Below are positions 42,831-53,500 of a stretch of DNA of 64,000 bases, one piece after another. The stretch spans positions 62,001 to 126,000 of the forward strand of contig NZ_JAUZQF010000022.1 of NCBI RefSeq assembly GCF_030718205.1. The letters run 5' to 3'. Source of the stretch: Nonomuraea turcica. Lineage in GTDB: Bacteria > Actinomycetota > Actinomycetes > Streptosporangiales > Streptosporangiaceae. Each line of letters opens with the position of its first letter. The stretch's first letter is position 1. The notes under the pieces are model-generated. The model was not told where the DNA came from. It was given only the letters and a program-made list of their open reading frames with translations, and ran no database searches. The translations under genes were made by a program, and so were the position numbers.

Positions 42831-44072
42831 ATGAGCGTCCTCGACTTCGACCTGTCGGACCGTGACTTCTGGGCCAGGCCCATGGAACAGCGCGAGGAGG
42901 CGTTCGACCGCCTGCGTGCCCGCGCCACCCCCGCGTTCTTCGAAGAGATGGACATCGGCTTCGCCCCCAAAGGTCCGGGCTACTACGCGCTGGTCAAGCA
43001 CGCCGACATCCTGGATGCCAGCCGCAACCCGGAGATCTTCTGCTCGGGCGACGGCGGAGCGACGGGCATCCCGGACATGCCAGCGGAATTCGCCGAGTAC
43101 TTCGGCTCGATGATCAACATGGACGACCCGCGGCACGCCAGGCTCCGCAGGATCGTCTCCCGCGCGTTCACCCCCAAGATGATCAAGCAGTTCGAGTCGG
43201 ACGTCGAGGCGGCGGCGGTCGGCATCGTGGACGACCTCCTCGCCAAGGGGTCCGGCTGCGACTTCGTGACCGAGGTGGCCGCCCGCCTGCCCTTGAAGAT
43301 CATCTGCGATATGATGGGCATCCCCGAGCGCGACTACAAGTTCGTCTTCGACCGCTCGAACACGATCCTCGGCGGCTTCGACGCCGAATACGGCGGCACC
43401 GACGTCAGCGAGATCGCCACCCGTCTGCTCAACGCCGGGATGGAGCTCCAGCAACTGGTGCAGGACCTGGCCGCCCACCGTGCCGAGCACCCCACCGACG
43501 ACCTGACGTCGTCCCTGGTCAACGCCAACATTGACGGCGAGCGGCTCACCATGCAGGAGCTCGGGTCGTTCTTCATCCTGCTCGTCGTGGCCGGCAACGA
43601 GACCACGAGGAACGCCATCTCGTACGGCCTGCGCCTGCTCACCAAGAACCCCGACCAGCGCGCCCTCTGGCTGCAGGACCTCGACGGCCATGCCCCCGGG
43701 GCCGTGGAGGAGATCGTCCGCCTGGCCTCCCCGGTGAACTTCATGCGCCGCAAGGTCACCAGGGACTTCGAGATGAACGGCAACCTCTACCGCAAGGGCG
43801 AGAAGGCGGTGCTGTTCTACTGGGCCGCGAACCGGGACGAGTCCGTGTTCGCGAACCCGTACCGCTTCGACATCACCCGCACCCCCAACCCGCACGTCGG
43901 CTTCGGTGGCCCGGGCCCGCACTTCTGCCTCGGCTCGCACCTGGCCCGGCGGGAGATCACGGTGATGTTCCGCGAGCTGTTGCGCCGCGTCCCGCAGATC
44001 GAGGCGGGCAAGCCGGACCGGCTGCACTCCATGTTCATCAACGGCATCAAGCACATGGAGTGCACGTTCTAG
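42831..44072 (+). CDS. cytochrome P450
   Basis: 413-aa P450, paralogue of the one at 37731 (shared FGSMINMDDPRHARLRRIVS and ELGSFFILLVVAG blocks). I-helix AGNETTRN, K-helix ExxR in EEIVRLA, heme loop HVGFGGPGPHFCLGSHLARR with Cys366. Probable hydroxylase of a lipid-like substrate; partners not visible. ATG 42831 is preferred over an in-frame GTG at 42804, which lies within the shared upstream element. It converges on the Trp-Pro-repeat gene with a 3-bp gap. Confidence 0.94.
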   Translation: MSVLDFDLSDRDFWARPMEQREEAFDRLRARATPAFFEEMDIGFAPKGPGYYALVKHADILDASRNPEIFCSGDGGATGIPDMPAEFAEYFGSMINMDDPRHARLRRIVSRAFTPKMIKQFESDVEAAAVGIVDDLLAKGSGCDFVTEVAARLPLKIICDMMGIPERDYKFVFDRSNTILGGFDAEYGGTDVSEIATRLLNAGMELQQLVQDLAAHRAEHPTDDLTSSLVNANIDGERLTMQELGSFFILLVVAGNETTRNAISYGLRLLTKNPDQRALWLQDLDGHAPGAVEEIVRLASPVNFMRRKVTRDFEMNGNLYRKGEKAVLFYWAANRDESVFANPYRFDITRTPNPHVGFGGPGPHFCLGSHLARREITVMFRELLRRVPQIEAGKPDRLHSMFINGIKHMECTF

Positions 44073-44075
44073 CGG

Positions 44076-45995
44076 CTAGCCCTCCGTGGAGAGCCTGAGC
44101 TGGTTCATCACCGTGCGGATGTCGGGCAGGAGCTGCTTGCTGTCCGACGGGATCGACATGTAGACGATCGCCGGGACGCTGCCGCCGGTGTTGATCGCCA
44201 TCGTGACGATCGTGGCCTTCTCGGTCTCCGACGTCAGCGAGTACGCGATCAGCCGGCCTGTCTGGTCGCCTACCTTGATCGGCTGCTGGGCGATCTTGCG
44301 GACCTTGTTGTCCGCCGGGAAGAAGCGCTTGCGGGCGGTCAGCACCACCTGCTTGATGACCGGCTCCAGGTTGTCCTGCTCGTAGTACGAGGTCAGCTTC
44401 GGCATGAGCGGGCCCGACATGAGCTGGGCGTACCGCTCGGGCGCGACCTCGACGTACTGGCGGGTGTCGAAACCGAACGTGCCCTTGACCGTGACGCGCT
44501 CGTCCAGCTGCCACTTGCCGCCGAGGCGCGGGACGGAGATCCCCGCGGCGGCGTCCGGCACCCTGCCGAGGACGGGGGAGGCCTTGCCGGGGTAGGCCGG
44601 CAGCTTGCCGATCGTCGTCGAGGACTTGGTGGCGCTCGGCTTGGGCGAGGCCGTGGGTTGGCCGGAGGCGACGGCGGAGGTCGGGTCCTCACCGGCCAGC
44701 GGGCCCGCGAGGAACGCCCACAACAGCGCGATGACCAGCGCGACCGCCACGGACCCGCCGAGGGCGTAGATCCAGACGGGCCTGCCCTCGCCCTCGTCGT
44801 CGTCCAGGACTTCCTGGTCGCCCATGGCCTGGTAGTTCTCGCCGAAGACGGTGTTCCAGAGCTCCTGCTGGCGCTCGGGCGGAGGGGTGCGGGAGCCGCT
44901 GATCTGGCCCGCCGTCACGAACCGGTGCTCCGGGTCCGAGGGGTCGCGGCTCAGGTTGGAGCCCGGACGGGATGCCGGAGGCTGATTGCCGTCCTCGGTG
45001 GGGGGCGTACCTATATGGGTGGAATCCATCGGGGTAGAGGGGACCGCGCGATCGTTGAGCTGGTTCTCGGAGTGCTGTGCGGGGTGGGGCTGGGGCGGTG
45101 GGCCGTGGGGGGCGGACAGCGCGTCGTGCGACGGGGGTCCGGCCGGGGCGGCCTGGTCGTAAGCCGCCGTGCGCGGATCCGGCGCCTGGCTCGCATGGCC
45201 GCGCTCGCCCTGCGGCCAGGGGGCCGGGGCGGACAGGTTGGACCAGGCGCCGGGGGCCGGAGTCGGCGGCTGCGCCCACGCGGGCACCGGGTCCGGCACG
45301 GGAGGCTGCGCTCCCCCGGAGTTGATCCCGGCATCGGCACGGGAGCCAGCCTGGGCATCGGCACGGGAACCGGCCGGGGCGGACGGCCCGGCGGCATGCG
45401 GTGGCGCGGCCTGGGGCCACGAGGTCGGCACGTCCTGGGGCTCCGGCCAGGACGCGGGTCCACCCTGCGGGGAGGCGTTCGGCGACGACGATGGTCCGGG
45501 CTGGGGGGAGGCGTCGGGCCAGGACGACGACGGTCCGGGCTGCGAGGCGGCGTCCGGCCAGGACGATGATGGTCCGGGCTGCGGCGCGGCGTCGGGCCAG
45601 GACGTCGGCATGTCCTGGCGTGTCGGCTCCGGCCAGCCGGCGTCCTTACGCGGTGGCTCGGGCCAGCCCGCGTCCTGGCGGGGCGGCTCCGGCCAGGACG
45701 GGCCGGAGTCCTGACGGGCGGCGTCGCGGCGCGGCTCGGGGCGTGACGGCTCGGGCCAGGAGGCATCCTGGCGCGGCGGCTCCGGCCAGGCGGGGTCTTG
45801 GTGCGCGGGCGGCCGCGGGGTCTCCGGCCACGACGTCAGCACCTCGGACGCGGGGGAGCCGGGCCTCGAAGAAGGGCCGTCGGCCGCGGAAGACCACGAG
45901 GAAGGGGCGTCGGGCGCGGGGGAGCCGGGCCACGGAGAGGGAGACGACTCAGGCCAGGATGGGGGCAGGTGAGGTCCGGAGTTATCCGTTGCCAT
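44076..45995 (-). CDS. Trp-Pro-repeat single-span membrane protein
   Basis: 639-aa protein from ATG 45995 (GGGAGG upstream). Residues ~1-340 are a Pro/Ser/Ala/Gln-rich region with many SWPEP and SWPDA units, for example SWPEPPRQDAGWPEPPRKDA. A conserved-looking segment (LWNTVFGENYQAMGDQE) leads to an acidic stretch and one membrane helix near 425-447 (IYALGGSVAVALVIALLWAF). The external domain (~450-639) reads KLGGKWQLDERVTVKGT and ARKRFFPADNKVRKIAQQP. The topology is cytoplasmic repeat region, extracytoplasmic globular domain. Family not recognised. Divergent from the leuS leader; the gap 45996-46334 holds both promoters and no gene I can support. Confidence 0.8.
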   Translation of the reverse strand: MATDNSGPHLPPSWPESSPSPWPGSPAPDAPSSWSSAADGPSSRPGSPASEVLTSWPETPRPPAHQDPAWPEPPRQDASWPEPSRPEPRRDAARQDSGPSWPEPPRQDAGWPEPPRKDAGWPEPTRQDMPTSWPDAAPQPGPSSSWPDAASQPGPSSSWPDASPQPGPSSSPNASPQGGPASWPEPQDVPTSWPQAAPPHAAGPSAPAGSRADAQAGSRADAGINSGGAQPPVPDPVPAWAQPPTPAPGAWSNLSAPAPWPQGERGHASQAPDPRTAAYDQAAPAGPPSHDALSAPHGPPPQPHPAQHSENQLNDRAVPSTPMDSTHIGTPPTEDGNQPPASRPGSNLSRDPSDPEHRFVTAGQISGSRTPPPERQQELWNTVFGENYQAMGDQEVLDDDEGEGRPVWIYALGGSVAVALVIALLWAFLAGPLAGEDPTSAVASGQPTASPKPSATKSSTTIGKLPAYPGKASPVLGRVPDAAAGISVPRLGGKWQLDERVTVKGTFGFDTRQYVEVAPERYAQLMSGPLMPKLTSYYEQDNLEPVIKQVVLTARKRFFPADNKVRKIAQQPIKVGDQTGRLIAYSLTSETEKATIVTMAINTGGSVPAIVYMSIPSDSKQLLPDIRTVMNQLRLSTEG

Positions 45996-46334
45996 TGCTG
46001 CCGGCCCTCCCGAAGTTGTGTCCGGATCAACCCTTATATCCGGATTTGACGTACCAGGCATGATCTCATGGGATTTTCCAGGAGATGCCGGTGGTTCCGC
46101 AGCGAAACGAGTGAAGCCATGAGGATCGGTGGGCGGATCCTGCAAGGGCAGGCCGTCCTCCGGTCGATCAGGCTCAGCTCGGTACACCACGGCGACAAGG
46201 GTATTCTTGAGGGACGAATGAGGTCACAACGGATACATCACCATCAGGTCTCGCTGGACCTGAAGGGTCCATTGTGCATGCGCACCTCGATCGAGAACCT
46301 GCATTCATCCGAAGAGGTGCGCTAGGCTTGACAC

Positions 46335-46379
46335 ATGCGTTCCGCGACCCTGCTTCTTAGCGGGCCGCGACGGCCCTGA
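46335..46379 (+). CDS. leucine-rich leader peptide of leuS
   Basis: ATG 46335 to TGA 46379: [14 protein letters not shown], 14 aa with three consecutive Leu codons (CTG CTT CTT). It sits 83 bp upstream of leuS and is followed by an 11-bp hairpin and a terminator, the layout of amino-acid attenuators. TAGGCT directly upstream could be a -10 box that would make this a leaderless transcript starting at or near the ATG. Confidence 0.7.
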   Translation: MRSATLLLSGPRRP

Positions 46380-46428
46380 GATCTCGCCGTCGCGGCTACC
46401 CCTCGTCGTGTGCACGGGGGGTTTTCTT
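46364..46428 (+). promoter_or_regulatory. leuS attenuator: hairpin followed by intrinsic terminator
   Basis: Hairpin: GCCGCGACGGC (46364-46374) with 46386-46396, a perfect 11-bp stem that starts inside the leader peptide's codons. Terminator: CCCCTCGT (46399-46406) with ACGGGGGG (46414-46421), one G-U pair, then TTTTCTT (46422-46428). The leuS start lies 33 bp beyond. Confidence 0.7.
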
Positions 46429-46461
46429 ATGGGTCCGAATCAAGCCAGAAGGACAGTAGCC

Positions 46462-48909
46462 GTGAGTGAGTACGACCCGCAGGCGCTGCAGGCCAAGTGG
46501 CTGCAGCGCTGGGAGGAGCAGGAGCCCTTCCGGGCGAGCGAAGAGCCCGCCGACCCCCGCGAGCGGCGCTACATGCTCGACATGTTCCCCTACCCGTCGG
46601 GTGACCTCCACATGGGCCACGGCGAGGTGTTCGCCATCGGCGACGTCGTCGCGCGCTACTGGATGCAAAAGGGCTACAACGTCCTGCACCCGATCGGCTG
46701 GGACTCCTTCGGCCTGCCCGCGGAGAACGCCGCGATCAAGCGCAACGCCCACCCGGCCGAGTGGACCTACGCCAACATCGAGACGCAGGCGCACTCGTTC
46801 AAGCGCTACGGGATCTCCTTCGACTGGTCGCGCCGCCTGCACACGAGCGACCCCGACTACTACCGCTGGAACCAGTGGCTGTTCAACCGCTTCTTCGAGC
46901 GCGGCCTGGCCTACCGCAAGGGCGGCCTGGTCAACTGGTGCCCCAACGACCAGACGGTGCTGGCCAACGAGCAGGTCGTGGCCGGCAAGTGCGAGCGCTG
47001 CGGCGCCGACGTCATCCGCCGCGAGCTGACGCAGTGGTACTTCAAGATCACTGACTACGCGCAGCGGCTGCTGGACGACATGGACCAGCTGACCGGCTGG
47101 CCGGAGCGGCTGCTGACCATGCAGCGCAACTGGATCGGCCGCTCCGAGGGCGCCGACGTGCTGTTCACGATCGAGGGCCGCGAGGAGCCGGTCCACGTCT
47201 ACACGACGCGGCCCGACACGCTGTTCGGGGCCACGTTCTTCGTGGTCGCCGCGGACGCGGCGCTGGCCGACGAGATCGTCACCGACGAGTGGCGGGAAGC
47301 GTTCGAGGCCTACCGCACCGAGGTGGCCCGGCTGAGCGACATCGAGCGCCTGGCCACGGACAAGGAGAAGACCGGCGTCTTCCTGGGCCGCTACGCGATC
47401 AACCCGGTCAACGGCGAGCGCATCCCGGTCTGGGCGGCCGACTACGTGCTGTCCGACTACGGCCACGGCGCCATCATGGCCGTGCCCGCTCACGACCAGC
47501 GCGACCTGGACTTCGCGCTGAAGTTCGACCTGCCGGTGAAGGTGGTCGTGCACACCGGCCTGGCCGACCCGGGCGAGACCGGCGAGGCCACGCCCGGCGA
47601 GGGCACGCTGGTCAACTCCGGCCCGCTGGACGGGCTGGAGAAGGCCGAGGCCATCCGCAAGATCATTGAGGTCCTGGAGGCCGAGGGCAAGGGCACGGGC
47701 GCGATCAACTTCCGGCTGCGCGACTGGCTGCTGTCCCGGCAGCGTTACTGGGGCACGCCGATCCCGATCATTCACTGCCCCGACTGCGGCGAGGTCCCCG
47801 TCCCCGACGAGCAGCTGCCCGTCACGCTGCCCGACCTGCGCGGCGAGGCGCTGGCGCCCAAGGGCGTGTCCCCGCTGGCCAGTGCGGCCGACTGGGTCAA
47901 CGTCGAGTGCCCCAAGTGCGGCGGACGCGCCCAGCGCGACACCGACACGATGGACACGTTCGTCGACTCGTCCTGGTATTTCCTGCGTTACTGCTCGCCG
48001 GGCTACACCGACGGCCCGTTCGACGTCGAGCAGGTGCGCAAGTGGGGCCCGATCGACCAATATGTCGGCGGCATCGAGCACGCGGTGCTGCACCTGCTCT
48101 ACTCCCGGTTCTTCACCAAGGTCCTGCACGACATGGGCATGCTGGACTTCAGCGAGCCCTTCCAGCGCATGCTGAACCAGGGGCAGGTGATCAACGCCGG
48201 CAAGGCCATGTCGAAGACCCTGGGCAACGGCGTGGACCTGGGCCAGCAGATCGACGACTTCGGCGTCGACGCCGTACGCCTGACCATGGTGTTCGCCGGG
48301 CCGCCCGAGGACGACATCGACTGGGCGGACGTCTCGCCGCTGGCCTCGCAGAAGTTCCTGGCCCGGGCCCTGCGCGTGATGTCGGAGGTGACCAGCGAGC
48401 CCGGCGTGGCGGTCGAGGGCGGCGACGTCGAGCTGCGCAAGGTCACCCACCGCACGATCGACGAGGTCACCCGGCAGATCGATTCCTACAAGTTCAACGT
48501 GGCAGTGGCGCGGATGATGGAGCTGACCTCGGCCGCGCGGCGGGCCATCGACGTGGGCCCCGGCCCCGCCGACCCCGCCGTCCGTGAGGCCGCGGAGACG
48601 CTGGCGATCATGCTGTCACTGGTGGCTCCCTATACCGCCGAGGAGGGCTGGGAGCGGCTGGGCCGCACCGGTCCCGTCGCCTTCGGCGGGTGGCCGAGCG
48701 CCGACCCCGCGCTGCTGGTGCAGGAGTCGGTCACCTGCGTGGTGCAGGTGGCGGGCAAGGTGCGTGACCGGCTGGAGGTGTCGCCGGACATCACCGAGCA
48801 GGAGCTGCGGGAGCTGGCCCTGGCCTCAGAGAAGGTGTCCGCCTATCTGACGGGCATGCCCCGCAAGGTGATCGTCCGGGCGCCCAAGCTGGTCAACATC
48901 GTCCCCTAG
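46462..48909 (+). CDS. leuS: leucine--tRNA ligase
   Basis: 815-aa class Ia aminoacyl-tRNA synthetase that charges tRNA-Leu. HIGH-type motif HMGH at residues 50-53 ([12 protein letters not shown]), zinc-type CERCGADV, the CP1 editing domain with [13 protein letters not shown] (the conserved TRPDT), a [19 protein letters not shown] editing loop, and KMSKS-type KAMSKT at 581-586. GTG 46462 follows GAAGGAC. An in-frame upstream codon at 46408 would fall within the terminator and is not used. Length is nearer the ~800-residue Bacillus form than the longer actinobacterial ones. A leader peptide and attenuator precede it. Confidence 0.97.
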   Translation: MSEYDPQALQAKWLQRWEEQEPFRASEEPADPRERRYMLDMFPYPSGDLHMGHGEVFAIGDVVARYWMQKGYNVLHPIGWDSFGLPAENAAIKRNAHPAEWTYANIETQAHSFKRYGISFDWSRRLHTSDPDYYRWNQWLFNRFFERGLAYRKGGLVNWCPNDQTVLANEQVVAGKCERCGADVIRRELTQWYFKITDYAQRLLDDMDQLTGWPERLLTMQRNWIGRSEGADVLFTIEGREEPVHVYTTRPDTLFGATFFVVAADAALADEIVTDEWREAFEAYRTEVARLSDIERLATDKEKTGVFLGRYAINPVNGERIPVWAADYVLSDYGHGAIMAVPAHDQRDLDFALKFDLPVKVVVHTGLADPGETGEATPGEGTLVNSGPLDGLEKAEAIRKIIEVLEAEGKGTGAINFRLRDWLLSRQRYWGTPIPIIHCPDCGEVPVPDEQLPVTLPDLRGEALAPKGVSPLASAADWVNVECPKCGGRAQRDTDTMDTFVDSSWYFLRYCSPGYTDGPFDVEQVRKWGPIDQYVGGIEHAVLHLLYSRFFTKVLHDMGMLDFSEPFQRMLNQGQVINAGKAMSKTLGNGVDLGQQIDDFGVDAVRLTMVFAGPPEDDIDWADVSPLASQKFLARALRVMSEVTSEPGVAVEGGDVELRKVTHRTIDEVTRQIDSYKFNVAVARMMELTSAARRAIDVGPGPADPAVREAAETLAIMLSLVAPYTAEEGWERLGRTGPVAFGGWPSADPALLVQESVTCVVQVAGKVRDRLEVSPDITEQELRELALASEKVSAYLTGMPRKVIVRAPKLVNIVP

Positions 48910-48918
48910 CGCACGGCG

Positions 48919-49884
48919 TCAGAGGGCGCGCAAGGCCGGGAGCAGCTCCTTCTCTGCCCAGTCGAAGAAGGGCTGCTGCTGGTCGTGGCCGATCTGGACC
49001 AGCGCCACGTGCGTGTATCCCGCATCGGCGAACTTCTGGACCCCCTGGACGACCGCGTCCACGTCGTTGCCGCACGGCACGCTCTGGGCCACATCCTCGG
49101 GGCGTACCGTGCCGGCCGCGGCGGCGAAGTTCACCGGCGCGGGCAGCTCGGCCATGACCTTCCAGCCGGCTGCGGCCCAGCGCCACAGCTGGTGCGCGCG
49201 CCGTTCGGCGGCCTCGGGGTCGGTGTCGTAGGCGAGCGCGAGCTGGCCGTAGACTGGCTTGCCCTGGCCGCCCGCGGCGTTGAACTGCCGGACGACGTCC
49301 GGCATCGGCTCGTTGACGACCAGCAGGTCGCCGTACTCGGCGGCGATCTCCGCCGACTGGCCCCCCGAGGCGGCGATGCCGATCGGCACCCGCTCGTCCG
49401 GCAGGTCGTAGAGCTTGGCCGAGTCCACGTCGAAGAATTCGCCTTGGTAGGTCACGTAGCCGCCGCCGAACAGCTCCTTGATGATCTGGATGGCCTCGGC
49501 GAACATCCGGTGCCTGGTGTCCACGGGCGGCCATCCCTCGCCGATGACGTGCTCGTTCAGGTTCTCGCCCGCGCCGAGGCCCAAGGTGAACCTGCCGTGG
49601 CTCAGCACGCCCATCGTCGCGGCCTTCTGTGCCACCACGGCCGGGTGGTACCGCATGATGGGGCAGGTCACGTACGTCATGAGCGGTAGCCGCTCGGTGA
49701 CCTGGGCCGCCGCGCCGAGCACCGACCAGCAGTAGGGGGAATGCCCCATCTCCTCGAGCCACGGGAAGTAGTGGTCGGAGATGACCGCGTAGTCGAAGCC
49801 GATCCGCTCGGCTGTCGCGGCGTAGTCGACGAGCTCGCGGGCCGGGGTCTGTTCGGACATCAAGGTGTAGCCGATTTGCACCAT
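48919..49884 (-). CDS. LLM class F420-dependent oxidoreductase
   Basis: 321-aa luciferase-like TIM-barrel enzyme of the F420-dependent glucose-6-phosphate-dehydrogenase-like group. IGFDYAVISDHYFPWLEEMG near the N-terminus (His/Asp typical of F420 enzymes), MTYVTCPIMRYHPAVVAQKA, SHGRFTLGLGAGENLNEHVI and GIAASGGQSAEIAAEYGD. The CX-free active site and GAGENLNE phrase fit F420-dependent alcohol or sugar-phosphate oxidation. Substrate unknown. ATG 49884, 49 bp after a DoxX gene on the same strand; it converges on leuS. Confidence 0.93.
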   Translation of the reverse strand: MVQIGYTLMSEQTPARELVDYAATAERIGFDYAVISDHYFPWLEEMGHSPYCWSVLGAAAQVTERLPLMTYVTCPIMRYHPAVVAQKAATMGVLSHGRFTLGLGAGENLNEHVIGEGWPPVDTRHRMFAEAIQIIKELFGGGYVTYQGEFFDVDSAKLYDLPDERVPIGIAASGGQSAEIAAEYGDLLVVNEPMPDVVRQFNAAGGQGKPVYGQLALAYDTDPEAAERRAHQLWRWAAAGWKVMAELPAPVNFAAAAGTVRPEDVAQSVPCGNDVDAVVQGVQKFADAGYTHVALVQIGHDQQQPFFDWAEKELLPALRAL

Positions 49885-49933
49885 GCGTCCGGACTACCCG
49901 TGTTTGTCCGGATTACTGGCGCCGGGCCGGAGA

Positions 49934-50353
49934 TCATCGATGGCCGAGCTCCTCGAGCACCAGCCCCAGGCCGATGCCCAGAAGCCAGACGTCCTTGGAG
50001 ATGCCGATGCCCTCTTGGGACGGGCGCAGGCTGCCCTCGCGGCGCATGCCGGGCGTCTTGAGATACATGCCGAGCAGCCCTCCCGCGAACCCGGTCAACG
50101 CCGCTCCGGCCAGCAGCGACGGCACGAACGGCACGAGCAGGACCGTGCCGAGGACGATCTCGGCCCGCGACAGCAGCCGGGCGAAGGTCACCGGGTCCAT
50201 GCGGCCGAGGAACGGGTACGTGCCCGCGGCCATCCCGTGCAGGCCGGCGGCGGCCTGATCGTCCACGCTCGTCTTGTCGAGTCCGGAGCTCAGGATGATG
50301 GCGGCGGCGGCCAGGCGGGGCGGGAGCTGGTGGGTGCGAGCGAAGATCTTCAT
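49934..50353 (-). CDS. DoxX family membrane protein
   Basis: 139-aa four-helix membrane protein of the DoxX/DoxD type. Hydrophobic segments at about 13-24, 65-90 and 120-135 (LSRAEIVLGTVLLVPFVPSL, LTGFAGGLLGMYLKTPG, VWLLGIGLGLVLEEL). The GMRREGSLRPSQEGIGISKD loop is conserved in actinobacterial relatives. Members associate with redox or respiratory functions, but no specific role is assigned. ATG 50353; the LLM oxidoreductase follows 49 bp downstream, probably in the same transcript. Confidence 0.8.
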   Translation of the reverse strand: MKIFARTHQLPPRLAAAAIILSSGLDKTSVDDQAAAGLHGMAAGTYPFLGRMDPVTFARLLSRAEIVLGTVLLVPFVPSLLAGAALTGFAGGLLGMYLKTPGMRREGSLRPSQEGIGISKDVWLLGIGLGLVLEELGHR

Positions 50354-50500
50354 GGGTCCCCTTACGCTACGAAAGCGGGCAATCAATCACTTCCCTCGCA
50401 TTTCCGGCACACCCTGGACTTGACCGTTCCCTGGGCCTGGTGGGTCCGCCAGGAGGGGAATTCATGGGCTGGGCTTGGTGTCGGGCATTAATGTTCAGCT

Positions 50501-53500
50501 GTGACGAACGGCGCATACCTGAGATATCCACATCTGCACGGTGACCTGGTCACCTTCGTAGCTGACGACGACGTTTGGCTGGCTCCCCTCGCGGGGGGAA
50601 GGGCCTGGCGCTTCACCGCCGATCGGGTGCCGGTGTCGGATCCGCGGTTCTCGCCCGACGGCAGCCACATCGCGTGGACCGGCAGCAGGGAGGGTGCCCC
50701 GGAGGTGTTCGCGGCCGAGATCGACGGACCCGAGGGGGAGCGGCTGACCCATTGGGGCAGCGACACGACCCGGGTGCGCGGCTGGACCGAGGACGGAGCC
50801 GTGCTGGCGATCAGCTCGACGGGGCAGAGCCATCGCGTCAGGAACTGGGCCTACGCGGTGCCGCTCGACGGGGGACCGGGGACGCGGCTGCCGTACGGAT
50901 GGGCCAGCGACGTCGCCATCAGCGACGGGCGGGTCGCCACCGTGTCGGCGATGTGGCGCGAGCCGTCGCAGTGGAAGCGATACCGGGGCGGGACCGCGGG
51001 CAAGATCTGGGTGGACGCCGACGGGAGCGGGGAGTTCGCCCGGTTGTTCGCGGACAGCACGGCGCAATACTGGTCCGTCAGCTGGGTGGGGGACAGGATC
51101 GTCTTCCTGGCCGACCTCGACGGGACCGGGAACCTCTACTCCGCCCTGCCGGACGGCTCCGACCTGCGAAAGCACAGCTCCCACGAGGAGTTCTACGCCC
51201 GCCACGCCACCAGTGACGGACAGCGGGTGATCTACAGCCACGCCGGGGACCTGTGGGTGCTGGAGAGCCTGGACGCGGAGCCCCACCGGCTGGATGTCCG
51301 GCTCGGCGGGCCGCGGCCGGGGCGGGCCAGGCGGCCGGCGCCGACGCGGGCCGGCTCCTATGCGCCCGACGCCACCGGGCGGGCCAGCGTGGTCGAGATC
51401 CGCGGCACCGCGCACTGGGTGCCCCACCGTGACGGCCCGGCGGGTGCGCTGCGTGTCCAGCCGGGCGTTCGCGTACGGCTGCCACGCGTTCTCGACGGCG
51501 ACGGGCGCGCCATCTGGGTATCGGACGTCAGCGGCGAGGACGGGCTGGAGATCGGCACGCCCGGCGGCGAGATACGCACGCTGGCCACCGGGCAGCTCGG
51601 CCGGGTGCTGGAGCTGGAGGCCGCGCCCGACGGCAAACACGCGGCCGTCGCCACGCACGACGGGCGGCTGCTGGTCGTCGACCTCGAGTCCGGCGATCTC
51701 CGGGAGCTCGACCGCACCACGCAGGGAGACCTCAGCGGACTGACGTTCTCGCCCGATTCGCGCTGGCTGGCCTGGGAGCATCCGCATCAGCACCCGCTGT
51801 CGCAGATCAAGATGGGGCGGGTGGACGGCACGTCGGTGATCGACGTGACGCCGGTGCGGTTCGACGACTACGACCCGGTCTTCACCAAGGACGGCAAGTA
51901 TCTGGCGTTCCTGTCAGCGCGGACGTTCGACCCCGTGTACGACTCGCACGTCTTCGACATGTCCTTCCTCTACGGGTGCCGGCCGTACATCGTGCCGCTG
52001 CAGGCCGGCACGCCGTCGCCGTTCGACCCGTCGCTGCAGGGGCGGGGTTTCAACGGCGAGGACGACAAGCCGAACAAGGACGACAAGCAGGACGACGCGC
52101 CGCCGCGGACCGAGGTGGACCCTGACGGGATCGGCTCGCGCGTGGTGCCCGTGCCGGTGCCCGCCGGACGCTACGGCAACCTGCGTACCGCCAAGGACGC
52201 CCTGCTCTGGCTGCGATACCCGCTCACCGGGCAGCACGGGGACGAGCCGTCGCAGGAGATGGTGCTGGAGCGATACGACCTGAAGAAGCGGTCCAAGAGC
52301 GAGCTGGGCAAGGAAGTGCGCTCGTTCCAGGTCAGCGGCGACGGCACCAGGCTCGTCACCAACGGCAAGAACGGCCTGCAGACCCGCGCCGCCACCGAGG
52401 GCGACGAGGTCGTCACCGTCGACCTGGACCGGATCACCGTCCAGATCGACCCGGTCGCCGAGTGGCGGCAGGGCTTCCACGAGGCCGGCCGGCTCATGCG
52501 CGACCACTTCTGGCGTGCGGACATGGGCGGCGTCGACTGGCAGGGCGTGCTCGACCGGTACGCGCCGTTCGTCGAGCGCATCGGCGCCCACTCGGAGCTG
52601 ATCGACCTGCTCTGGGAGGCACAGGGCGAGCTGGGCACCTCCCACGCCTACGCCGCCGCCCCCAACGGCGGCTCCGACCCGCGCCGCCGCCAAGGGCTGC
52701 TCGGCGCCGACCTGACCAGGGACGCCGACGGCGTGTGGCGGGTCGAGCGCATCCTGCCCGGCGAGTCCTCCGACCACGCCGCCCGCTCGCCCCTGCTCGC
52801 CCCCGGCGTGGCCGTCCGTCCGGGCGACGCGATCATCGCGGTGGGCGGGCGTCCGGTCGATCCCGTACGCGGGCCGCTCGCCCTCCTGGCCGGCACCGCG
52901 AACCAGCCCACCGAGCTCACCGTCCGGCCCGCCTCCGGCGGCGACCCGCGCCGCGTCGTGGTCAGCCCAATCGCGGACGAGACGCCGCTTCGTTACCACG
53001 ACTGGGTGGAGGGCCGGCGGACGCTGGTGCGGGAGGCGTCGGACGGGCGGCTCGGGTATCTGCACGTGCCGGACATGGTGGGGACGGGGTGGGCGCAGTT
53101 CCATCGCGACCTGCGTACCGAGATGGCCTTCGACGGGCTGATCGTGGACGTGCGGCACAACGGCGGCGGGCACCTGTCGGAACTGATCCTGGAGAAACTG
53201 TCCCGCAAGGTCACCGGGTGGGCGCGGGCGCGCGGGTACGAACCCCGGCGGTATCCGATGGACTCCCCGCGGGGACCGATCGTGACGATCACGGACGAGT
53301 TCGCGGGCTCGGACGGGGACATCGTGAGCGCGGGCATCAAGAACCGCGACATCGGGCCGCTGGTGGGGACGCGGACGTGGGGCGGGGTGATCGGGATCGA
53401 CTCCCGGTACAACCTGGTCGACGGGACCCGGGTCACCCAGCCCCGGTACTCGTTCTGGCTCGACGGGCCTGGATGGGGCGTGGAGAACTATGGGGTTGAT

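Noticed and set aside
46068-46325. 85-codon plus-strand ORF upstream of leuS
   Set aside because: No ribosome-binding site; basic composition typical of noncoding GC-rich DNA in the divergent promoter region.
46320-46461. T-box riboswitch before leuS
   Set aside because: No T-box sequence or specifier stem; a Leu-codon leader ORF and terminator explain the region better.
46396-48450. 684-codon minus-strand open frame antisense to leuS
   Set aside because: Shadow of leuS in a GC-rich sequence; no start site or domain.
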